The notes below the pieces were generated by a model that had not been told where the DNA came from, searched no databases, and saw nothing but the letters and a program-made list of their open reading frames with translations. Below are positions 14,772 through 21,322 of a stretch of DNA of 21,322 nt, one piece after another. The stretch comes from Chrysochromulina tobinii (lineage: Eukaryota; Haptophyta; Prymnesiales; Chrysochromulinaceae). The translations under genes were made by a program, and so were the position numbers. Where the stretch lies: contig JWZX01000076.1 in NCBI GenBank assembly GCA_001275005.1, positions 1 through 21,322 on the forward strand, in the 5' to 3' direction. Position 1 is the first letter of the stretch, and each line of letters begins with the position of its first letter.

Positions 14772-16796
14772 ATGTGGCTGCTGCGCGGCGCCCGCGCCCG
14801 CACCCGGCCGCTGCTCGGAGCAGGCGGTGCGTTCTTGGCCTACCACGGCCACTCGGCGCAGAGTGATCCGGCGCCCAACGGCATCACGCCATCGGTGCAT
14901 GCCGAGCTCGAGAAGCTCAGGCCATTAGAGGCAGCGTTTCGGCGCAAGTGGTTGGAGGACGAGAGCGGTTGGCACAAGCTGCCGCCTCGCGCCTGGCCGC
15001 TCACTCAGCCCAAACACGACGAGCTCGACGAGCTGAAGCGGCGGGCGGAAACAGAGGGCACCGAGAAGGTGCGCTTCGATTTGGCGACCTGCCTGACCTT
15101 TAACGGCATCGACCCGGTCGACGGCTTGCGACGCTACAAGGAGCTAGCGGCGGGTGGCAACCTGGATGCTACGGTGGCTGTAGCGACTGTGCTACTCGAG
15201 GGCATCGGGCGCAACCAGGATGATGCCGACGTGGCCGAGGGCGTTCGGCTGCTGCGAGACGCTAGCGACAAAGGGCACGTGCAGGCCCACTACGAGCTCG
15301 GGACCTTGCACTACCTGGGCTCGCACCCGAAGCACGTGCCCGAGGACGAGGCCCGCGCGTTCCACTACTTTGAGCGCGCGGCCGCGCAGCAGCACACCTC
15401 GGCGCTCTTCATGCTTGCTGAATTTCTCATCGAAGGCAATGGTTGCACTGCGGACGAGGCGAGAGCCGTGCCACTGCTGCACGCGGCGGCGGAGCGAGGC
15501 CATCGCATGGCTCGCCAGTACATCCGCGATTACCTCGACCTCGACGCGCGCCAGAACGCGGCCACCGCCTCTGTGAGCGTCCGAGCGCGTGCGCAGGTTC
15601 ATGCGGAGCGACTGCCATCGCTGCCCTCGGGGGGGTCGGAACACTTTTGCATCTTCCGCGGCAGCACTGGGGAGAAGGCAAGCGCGTTCGCGCACTGACG
15701 AAATGCGACTGAGTACTCCCGAGTGCCACTGATGGACCCTGATGGACCCTGATGGACCCTGATGTGCGATCCATATTTGGCAGGCGAGCTTCGACGAGAT
15801 GCTGGCCGAGGCGGCGGAGAGCGATGTGGTGCTGCTGGGCGAGTGCCACGACGATCCGATCGCCCATTCCATCGAGGCATTCGTCCTCATCTCCCTCGCT
15901 GCGCGCCGCGACAAGTGCGGACTCTCCCTCGAGATGTTTGAACGTGACGTGCAGCCGGTGCTCGACGAGTATCTAGCGGGGCTGGTGCGTGAGGCTGATC
16001 TGCTCCAGGACGCGCGCCCGTGGGCCAACTACCGCGACGACTACCGCGTGCTCATTGAGTTTGCAAAGGAGGTCGGGCTGCCGGTAATCGCCGCCAACGC
16101 GCCGCGTCGGTACGTGGGCGCCGTCGGGCGACGTGCCGGTGTGCTCGAGCAGGCTGGGTGGCCGTTGGAAGTGGCCACGTGGCTGCCGCCGCTGCCGTTG
16201 CCCAAGCCGTCGGCCGCATACCTCGAGCACCTGCACAATGACCCGGCCGTCGTGCGTGGCGACCAGATTGGCCTTGATGACGAATTTGGGTTGACGAACC
16301 ACGGCGGAACGGCCGATTCGACGGTGCCGGGGCAGTGCCCATACATAGGGCTGCAGGCACGCGACGGGCTACTCGAGCCGATGCTGCTCTGGGACGCGAC
16401 GATGGCGCACGCGCTTGTGCGCTCGCTCGAGGCGGAGCCTGATCGGCTGCTCGTACACGTGTGTGCCCCCCTCCTACCCCCTCCCTCCCCAATGGCGAGA
16501 GTCTGAGTACCAATGAGACGACCACTGATAAGTACCGCTGTGGAACTCGATGGATCCTGATTGAGCCTGTCTCGTTCCCTTGTGAGCAGGTGTGTGGCTC
16601 GTTCCACTGTGAGAAGCGGCTGGGCATCGTCGAGTGGGTAGAGGCGCTGCGCGCCACGCCGACCAAGCAGCTCGTGATCACAATGTACCCCGAGAAGGAC
16701 TGTCACCAATTTGTGCCCAGCCGGCACGCAGGCAGGGGCGACTTTGTGGTGCTCACCGACGGTGGCGTCAAGCGCTCGCACGATTACATGGCGTAG
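14772..16796 (+). CDS. Sel1-repeat / ChaN-type haem-binding domain fusion protein
   Basis: Exons 14772-15677, 15784-16458 and 16590-16796 (stop), 595 residues. Intron 1 (106 nt) has a GC donor (AAG|GCAAGC) and CAG acceptor; intron 2 is 131 nt, GT-AG. The Arg-rich N-terminus (WLLRGARARTRPLLGAGGA) looks mitochondrial. Residues ~115-285 hold three to four Sel1-like helical repeats (for example AHYELGTLHYLGS, ALFMLAEFLIEGNG). From ~303 a ChaN-like (haem-binding uptake/TIKI superfamily) domain follows: VVLLGECHDD, LSLEMFERDVQPVLDEYLAG, VIAANAPRRYV, LLWDATMAHAL, LLVHVCGSFHCEKRLGIVEW, VITMYPE. Continuity across both junctions supports the fusion: FRGSTGEK joins ASFDEML, and LLVH joins VCGSFHCE. In bacteria ChaN binds haem and is linked to iron uptake; the eukaryotic role is unknown. 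Sel1 repeats are protein-interaction scaffolds, so a membrane- or complex-associated haem/iron factor is a reasonable inference. Confidence 0.82.
15678..15783 (+). other. GC-AG intron with 10-bp tandem repeats
   Basis: Intron 1 of the Sel1/ChaN gene. The donor is AAG|GCAAGC rather than GT. No GT donor nearby keeps both the Sel1 frame and the ChaN start block. The 3' half contains three perfect copies of GATGGACCCT plus a partial fourth (15731-15764), then GATCCATATTTGGCAG. CTGAGTAC, CCACTGAT and GATGGAYCCTGAT occur in the same order in intron 2 (16459-16589). Confidence 0.7.
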
Positions 16797-17367
16797 TCGT
16801 GCGCGTAGTAGAGCTTAACGGTGCAGAGTGTCCGCTGCCCGGATCACAGAGCGCGCGCAGACTCGTGATTTCACGGCACCCACAGTGGACGGGGATGGTG
16901 TCTTGGTGTTATTGATGGCTGAGTCGTGACGATTGAATGTCGATTCGGACGGGCTTTTTGGTTACCGTGCGAGTTGCGAGGACGACCCGGGTTCGTGTAG
17001 AATCGTGTAGAGATATGATTTCAGAACTGAGTGATTCAAACGGCCCAAGGGGCGTAGGGGAGGGATTGATATCTGGATTTTCACACATTATTTCACATAA
17101 AAATCAAAATTAATTTCAATCTGAGTGTCCCCCTCGTCCAGAGTTCACCCTCGCGCCTGTGAACTGTGTGCTCCGTGACCTCTGTGTTCCTCTGTGCTGG
17201 GACACGCACGTGGGCTCGGGGAGCGCGGTCGAGACACGAGAGAGAATTGAATAGCCCGAGCGAGCGAGTACTCAGTACTTGTGTTGACCGAGGGGTGCGT
17301 AGCCGTCCCTTGGTGAGGGGGGGGACCCGCGACGAAACTGACTTACAGACTGAGAGTTCGACCAAAA
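16797..17367. other. Intergenic region, nothing recognised
   Basis: 571 bases between two plus-strand genes. The early part should be the ChaN-fusion 3' untranslated region. An AT-rich patch with homopolymer A/T lies at 17080-17125 (TTTCACATAAAAATCAAAATTAAT) and the remainder is the likely promoter and leader of the Pro-rich gene. I looked for tRNA-like cloverleaf boxes and conserved frames and saw none. Confidence 0.5.
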
Positions 17368-18801
17368 ATGGGAGAGGTCAGCGCTCCTTTTTGCGCCAAT
17401 CACCACACTCTTTTCTCTGTACGTCCCGGTCGAACATCGGCATCTTTCGGCCACACTTCACACGATCCGACCGACATGCCGATCGGCCTCGAGCGGCCCG
17501 TTGGCACGACCGCGGGGGAGCAGAAGGCATCAGGCAAAGAGAAGCAGCAGAAAGCAAAGCGTCAGGATCTTGAAGCCCCATCTACATCGCCGTCCATCGA
17601 TCAACGTTATTTGTTTTGCCGAACACACTTGTTCTGCACAGACACCAACGGGAACGGCAAGGTCTCCGAGGTGGAGGCGCTCTGGTGTTTTGACTGCAAC
17701 CGCGATAACAAGATTGGCACCTGGGAGAGGGTGCTATGCGTGTTCTCCTTCATTCTTGCCATTGCTAGCGTTGCCACAGGCGGCACGTTACTTGCCATGC
17801 ACCTCAGCTCCTGTGTTGAAGTTGATGAACGAGGTCATTGCGTTCACATCGACCCACCGTCCATGCAGCCACAGCCGCCACCGCCGCCACCGCCGCTGTC
17901 CCCGCCTGCACCGCCCTGGAGGCCGCCGCCACCGCCGCCGTCTCCGCCGTCGCCTCCGCCACTATTACCTCCGAAGCCACCATCGCCACCGTCTCCGCCT
18001 TCCCCGGCGGAACCGCCGCCACCTTCGACCCCACCGTCGCCACCGTTGCCACCTCCGCCGCCGTCGCCGTCGCCGCTGCCGCCACCGCCGCGCCAGCCGC
18101 CGCCGCTCCCGCCGCCACCCTTTTCGCCACTGCCGCTCGGCGTGACGATCGAAAATTCGTTCTTCGTCGACTTGTCCATGAACATCTCGGGCACCATCGA
18201 AGACCTGACATCGGCCAAGCAGCAGCAGACGATCGATCTTCTCCTCTCCCTCGGCAGTCTGAGCACCAACCCTGAGCACCAGCCTACCATCCAGCTGACT
18301 CCTGGCAGTGTGCAGGTCCACTTCTCGGCGCCGGTGGCTACCGAGGCCGAGGCCGTAGCCGCGGCCTACACGCTCGGTGAGCACATGAGAACGTCAGCAG
18401 AGGCGACGGCGGCACTCGCACCAGTCATGCTGTACGTCGAGACGGCGCCCTTGATCGAGTTGCTAGTCGTGCCCATGGTCAAGCCACTCCCGCTGCCACC
18501 GACGCCACCGTGGCCGCCTGCGCCACCGCACCGCGCCGTGGTGGTCACCTCCATAGAACGTGACGATGGCCTCGCTGCTGGCTTCACACTCCTGGCAGTC
18601 GGCGCATGGATGGCCCTCATCACGTGGACCTTCGTGCGTGTCTTCCACAAGCGCCTCCTTTTCCTGATCTTCGCTAATAATGACGTACGCACCAACGACG
18701 CGTCACACGCGACCAAGGACGCCGAGGTCTCGCTCTCCAAGACGGCCACGGTAACGACGACGACTCAGACGGCCACGGAGACGACGATTCAGATTGCCTG
18801 A
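17368..18801 (+). CDS. Pro-rich two-TM membrane protein with calcium-loop motifs
   Basis: Single exon, 477 residues from an ATG in good context (CAAAAATGG); a second in-frame ATG lies at 17476. The N-terminal ~80 residues are polar. Two EF-hand-type calcium loops follow: DTNGNGKVSEVE (92-103) and DCNRDNKIGTWE (109-120). They are only five residues apart, far closer than a normal EF-hand pair, and are flanked by Cys84, Cys90, Cys107 and Cys110. A membrane segment (~122-145) leads into a Pro-rich stretch (~163-255) of SPPPP/PPSPP type, like algal hydroxyproline-rich wall proteins. Then comes a small folded domain (VTIENSFFVDLSMNISGTIE ... IQLTPGSVQVHFSAP), a second Pro-rich spacer, a second membrane segment (~408-432) and a Thr-rich tail. 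The Pro-rich part and folded domain should face outside or lumen, with both ends cytosolic. Such modular proteins are common in haptophyte genomes. Function unknown; a calcium-responsive surface protein is a guess. Confidence 0.75.
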   Translation: MGEVSAPFCANHHTLFSVRPGRTSASFGHTSHDPTDMPIGLERPVGTTAGEQKASGKEKQQKAKRQDLEAPSTSPSIDQRYLFCRTHLFCTDTNGNGKVSEVEALWCFDCNRDNKIGTWERVLCVFSFILAIASVATGGTLLAMHLSSCVEVDERGHCVHIDPPSMQPQPPPPPPPLSPPAPPWRPPPPPPSPPSPPPLLPPKPPSPPSPPSPAEPPPPSTPPSPPLPPPPPSPSPLPPPPRQPPPLPPPPFSPLPLGVTIENSFFVDLSMNISGTIEDLTSAKQQQTIDLLLSLGSLSTNPEHQPTIQLTPGSVQVHFSAPVATEAEAVAAAYTLGEHMRTSAEATAALAPVMLYVETAPLIELLVVPMVKPLPLPPTPPWPPAPPHRAVVVTSIERDDGLAAGFTLLAVGAWMALITWTFVRVFHKRLLFLIFANNDVRTNDASHATKDAEVSLSKTATVTTTTQTATETTIQIA

Positions 18802-19277
18802 TGCGATGCGTGAGGGTCTGTGAGTGCCGTGGTAGCTGATGCAAAGGCGGGATGGGGGGGCAGAGACTCAGGCAGAGACCAGAGTGCGGCGCGGGAGTAC
18901 GGGGGGCGACACCATGTCCGCGCAGTGCCGCCGGCCCGGCGATTTCTCGGGACGGTCGCGTTTGCGTGACGGGGAGCGTGGGGCGCGGCCCACCGCCGGC
19001 GGGCCGGACCCGGAGTGCGGCGGCGATAAGTTATCGCCGCGGATACCACGCACGCCACTCCTCGTCCTCCGCGGCGCGGCGTGTTGTGAGAATCGTATGG
19101 TGGCGGGAGCCTGGTGTGTGGTGAGTAACTTTTTTCTGAACTATCAACTAATTTTCACTTTTCCGCTCGAGCGTCGTCTCTGTCGCGTCGCTTCGCCTTC
19201 TGCTCGTTGTGACATCTGACAATCGGCATACCAGAGAAGTCCCCCCCGGGAGATGGTGCTCACGCGCTGTGCACTAA
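18802..19277. other. Convergent 3' intergenic region with perfect palindrome
   Basis: 476 bases between the stops of the Pro-rich gene (plus) and the asparaginase (minus). It contains a GC-rich block (18900-19080) with a 21-bp perfect palindrome at 19020-19040 and an AT-rich pyrimidine patch (19128-19165) that may serve polyadenylation. A 126-codon frame at 18839-19219 has no recognisable protein character. Confidence 0.5.
19020..19040. repeat. 21-bp palindrome GCGGCGATAA-G-TTATCGCCGC-type
   Basis: Ten-base arms (GCGGCGATAA and TTATCGCCGC) around a single G at 19030 pair perfectly. Located between convergent genes, it could form a tight cruciform, or a transcript hairpin near the 3' end of either gene, or be a dimeric protein-binding site. 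Confidence 0.6.
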
Positions 19278-20678
19278 CTAATCGCCCCTATCGCCCCTGC
19301 TGCCTCGGCCGAGTTTGCCGAGAAAGTTGCCGAGGGACCCACTTTCGACGGCGCTGGGCGGCGCCAAGCGAGAGCGCTCGCCGCGCAGGTCTTCGTTCAT
19401 CGCGAGGCGAATCTCGTCTCCAGTGAGACCGCGGCCGAAGAGGTAGGCCATCTTGGTCGAGATGGCCTCGATGGTCATATCGCCGGCTGAGATGACTCCA
19501 ATGTCGAGCAGCCGGCGGCCCACCTCATAGTCGTCGAGCGAGACGGTGCCTTTGGTGCACTGCGAAGCGGCGACGACGAGCACCCCGCGCTCGATCGCGT
19601 TCTCGATGGTGCGCAGGAAGCCCGCCTTGCGCGACGGACCGTTGCCCGTACCGTAGAGCGAGAGAACGAGCCCCCGGAGCTTGGACGAGTACCGTACCTG
19701 ATGAGGGAGGCAATCAGCATGCACTCAGAGATCCGGATCCTTTCGAGTTCCGTCAATTGGGAGCTTCGACGAGTACCGTACCATGCTCTCGATGGCTGAG
19801 TCATCGAAGCCGGGCACTAGATGCAAGACCACGATAGAGGTGTCGAGCTTCAGGTGCACGCGCAGGCGCGAGGTGGGCGGCCGGCGCCAGATCGCGCGAT
19901 CGCTCGAGATGCGCGCGCCCACGGTCGCGAGTGGCGGGAAATTGGGCGTGTCGAAGGCGTCGAGGCCGTTGGAGTCCACCTTCGAGGCGCGGTTGCCTCG
20001 GAGCAGCCGATCGTTGAAGAAGATGGCGACCTCGCACAGCTCGAGCTGCGCGGCGAAGACGACCGAGATCAGCAGGTTGCGCCGCGCGTCGTTGTAGATC
20101 TCTGCGAGTGGGATCATGGATCCAGTGAGCACCACGGCCTTGCCCAGGCCCTCGAGCATGAACGAGAGCGCGGACGCCGTGTACGCCATCGTGTCCGTGC
20201 CGTGGATGATGACGAAGCCGTCGTAGTCGAAGTAGCAGTCGCGCACCTGCGTAGCCAGGCCTACCCAGTCATCGGGCCCGATGTTGGAGCTGTCGATGAG
20301 CGGATCGTACTCGACGATGTCGATCTCGGGCATCGACGGCTCGTGCATCTCGGGCATGTTACGGATGCATTGGGCCAGGTAACCCTTGAGCGGCGTGAGG
20401 CTGCCATTCTGCAACGTCATACCCATCGTGCCGCCTGTGTTGATGAGCAGCACCCGGCCGGCCCCGGGCCTGTTATCGAGCACGTCGAGGTCTGACTTCC
20501 ACCCTCGCTCGGCGTCGTCCTCCTTGCGAGAGAAGAGCGGCACCGGCCAGCTGCGCTGAGGCGGTGGCGGCGGGGCGTGCACCGCCGGGCCCTCGGCTGG
20601 CTCCTGCAGCCGCAACAATCGCAGCCGCGGCTGGCAGCTCAGCGCCGTCAGGAGGACTCGGCCGACGGGCCATCGCAT
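19278..20678 (-). CDS. Type I L-asparaginase
   Basis: Two exons, 20678-19782 and 19697-19278 (stop), 438 residues; the 84-nt intron is GT-AG, phase 0. The asparaginase fold begins at ~75: VLLINTGGTMGM carries the first catalytic Thr (TGGT, 81-84). IIHGTDTMAYTASALSF (157-173) carries the Thr-Asp pair of the second active-site motif, and AVVLTGSMIPLAEIYNDAR follows. This is the cytoplasmic type I (AnsA-like) pattern rather than the periplasmic type II. It hydrolyses asparagine to aspartate and ammonia. The first ~70 residues are extra: MRWPVGRVLLTALSCQPRLRLLRL looks like an organelle presequence, followed by a Pro-rich linker. The C-terminus ends in a Gly/Arg tail. The next exon's first 22 bases are duplicated at the start of the intron; without splicing the frame stops at 19725. 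Confidence 0.92.
19676..19781 (-). repeat. 22-bp direct duplication bracketing the asparaginase intron
   Basis: The intron spans 19781-19698. Its first 22 bases (19781-19760) and the first 22 of exon 2 (19697-19676) are identical except one base; both begin GTACGGTACTCGTC and would read VRYSSKL. The intervening 62 nt contain TGCATGC, CTGAT and CCCTCATCAG at the acceptor, faintly like the cassette seen in the other introns. Confidence 0.85.
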
Positions 20679-21107
20679 TGGGTGTTTGCGTTAATTACGA
20701 CACAATCAGCGAATGGCCTCTGCCCCCCGAGAGCGCAGACCCACCCCTTTCCGCAGCCACGTACGGGGATCCGCGCGGTGAGATTCCGTTATTTTTCGGT
20801 GTCACGCCGCGACTGGCTTTGTACAACTGCTCGCTATTTTGGCAAAGCATCCAATGGCTGCCATCGATCAAGTATCAATGCCTCCCTCGCCGCCGCCCAC
20901 ACCATCCGCCCTCACCGTCGCCCACTGAAATGTGGCCACCTATCGCCCTCCACCCTCGTGGTGGCCTCCCTTCCCTCCCCGTCTGCTGGTCGCAACACGT
21001 TTTGTGCGGTCCACGAGCATGATGATGCCTATTGACCGCGACTCGCGCCTCCTCCTCGCCGTCTCGCCATTGCCCCGGCGTGCCGCGCGCCCCTCCTCCC
21101 GCCGCAG
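20679..21107. promoter_or_regulatory. Divergent intergenic region and likely 5' exon/intron of the last gene
   Basis: 429 bases between the asparaginase start (minus) and the right-edge exon (plus). It should contain both promoters. On the plus strand a small first exon is possible from the ATG at 21019 to a weak GTCTCG donor at 21061, which would join the next exon in phase as MMMPIDRDSRLLLA-SLDD. That implies a 47-nt intron, shorter than any other here, so it remains unproven. No TATA box was seen. Confidence 0.35.
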
Positions 21108-21322
21108 AGCCTTGATGACATGATCAAGGGCAACGCCCCCGGCCGGCGTGGCGGTCGCCCCCCCCGCTCCGGCGGCAAGGCACCAGGCGGCTCGCGTCCT
21201 TCAACCCGATCGACGCCGTACGCGCGCTCGGGCCCTCCTCGGCTCGGCTCTTCCGGCGACTCGCACATGTCAATGGCGAGCGTGAGCGACGTCGCCGCCT
21301 CCGATGACCCCCTGCTTAAGGT
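21108..21322 (+). CDS. Partial exon with UAP56-binding motif (ALYREF/UIF-like mRNA export adaptor)
   Basis: A strong acceptor (CCCTCCTCCCGCCGCAG, ending at 21107) opens a frame to the window end: SLDDMIKGNAPGRRGGRPPR, then a Gly/Arg/Ser/Pro-rich stretch and HMSMASVSDVAASDDPLLK. SLDDMIKxN followed by RG-rich sequence is the UAP56-binding motif found at the N-terminus of ALYREF (MDMSLDDIIKLN), UIF and related export adaptors, which load onto mRNA through TREX. The frame has no ATG of its own, so a first exon upstream is required. The window ends in AAG|GT, possibly the next donor. The RNA-recognition domain that would distinguish ALYREF from other adaptors lies outside the window. Confidence 0.6.

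Noticed and set aside
16797-17367. Possible tRNA or small RNA gene in the largest gene-free stretches (also 1774-2453, 7964-8538)
   Set aside because: No paired A/B boxes, cloverleaf-compatible arms or snRNA-like signatures could be found by eye.
17501-18290. His/Arg-rich and Ala/Thr-rich frames over the Pro-rich gene, and Gly-rich frames opposite
   Set aside because: They are out-of-frame readings of CCN-rich codons; the Pro frame has the membrane segments and a clean start and stop.
18839-19219. 126-codon plus-strand frame between convergent genes
   Set aside because: It has no domain, poor codon pattern, contains the palindrome, and lies where two 3' untranslated regions are expected.
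19725-19781. Unspliced asparaginase ending VRYSSKLPIDGTRKDPDL
   Set aside because: It would lack the C-terminal domain, whereas removing the 84-nt intron restores a full-length type I asparaginase.
20564-21035. Two plus-strand frames opposite the asparaginase 5' end
   Set aside because: They are mostly antisense to the asparaginase presequence, and the remainder is low complexity without homology.

Overview
This is a nuclear DNA window from a GC-rich eukaryotic microalga. The evidence is short GT-AG introns (63 to 271 nt) with pyrimidine-tract acceptors, a Qa-SNARE, an axonemal dynein fragment, and Pro-rich membrane proteins. One protein has a two-part plastid presequence (signal peptide followed by a Phe-containing junction), as expected for a plastid of secondary red origin. 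One GC-AG intron, the base composition and the protein style suggest a haptophyte (Emiliania/Prymnesium/Chrysochromulina-like). That assignment is inference; another chromalveolate alga is possible. The window starts in a homopolymer G run, which looks like a contig edge.

Layout. (1) 164-474, minus: a decayed C-terminal fragment of an axonemal dynein heavy chain. (2) 474-1773, minus: a SAM-domain/cyclin-Y-like fusion, three exons. (3) 2454-3047, minus: an unrecognised coiled-coil protein, head-to-head with (4) 3067-4242, plus: syntaxin-16/Tlg2-like Qa-SNARE, three exons. (5) 4635-7046, plus: a GB1/atlastin-like large GTPase with a signal peptide and a C-terminal membrane hairpin, three exons. 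(6) 7484-7963, plus: pterin-4a-carbinolamine dehydratase. (7) 8539-9075, minus: plastid-targeted DUF3007-like thylakoid protein. (8) 9229-12034, minus: type II membrane sulfotransferase, five exons, divergent from (9) 12214-13626, plus: WDR18/Ipi3-like ribosome-biogenesis WD40 protein. (10) 13738-14568, plus: patatin-like phospholipase. (11) 14772-16796, plus: Sel1-repeat/ChaN-type fusion, three exons. (12) 17368-18801, plus: Pro-rich two-TM protein with calcium-loop motifs. (13) 19278-20678, minus: type I L-asparaginase, two exons. (14) 21108-21322, plus: partial exon with a UAP56-binding motif (ALYREF/UIF-like), running off the window.

The genes do not form one pathway; this looks like an ordinary compact housekeeping neighbourhood. 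The most unusual signal is in the introns. Three introns in two genes on opposite strands share a nearly identical 3' cassette (core GCATGCAAGTGCTCACCACG followed by a pyrimidine tract and CACAG). In three introns (two of these, plus the asparaginase intron) the first 21 to 46 nt of the intron are a near-perfect copy of the first bases of the next exon. This is what recently gained introns would look like: an introner-like cassette, or a repair/tandem-duplication event, brings branch point and acceptor, while the duplicated host sequence supplies the 5' splice site. The two introns of the Sel1/ChaN gene share a different ordered motif set, and the two large sulfotransferase introns carry minisatellites.

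All exon junctions were inferred by eye from splice consensus, reading frame and protein family continuity. No alignment or RNA evidence was available.
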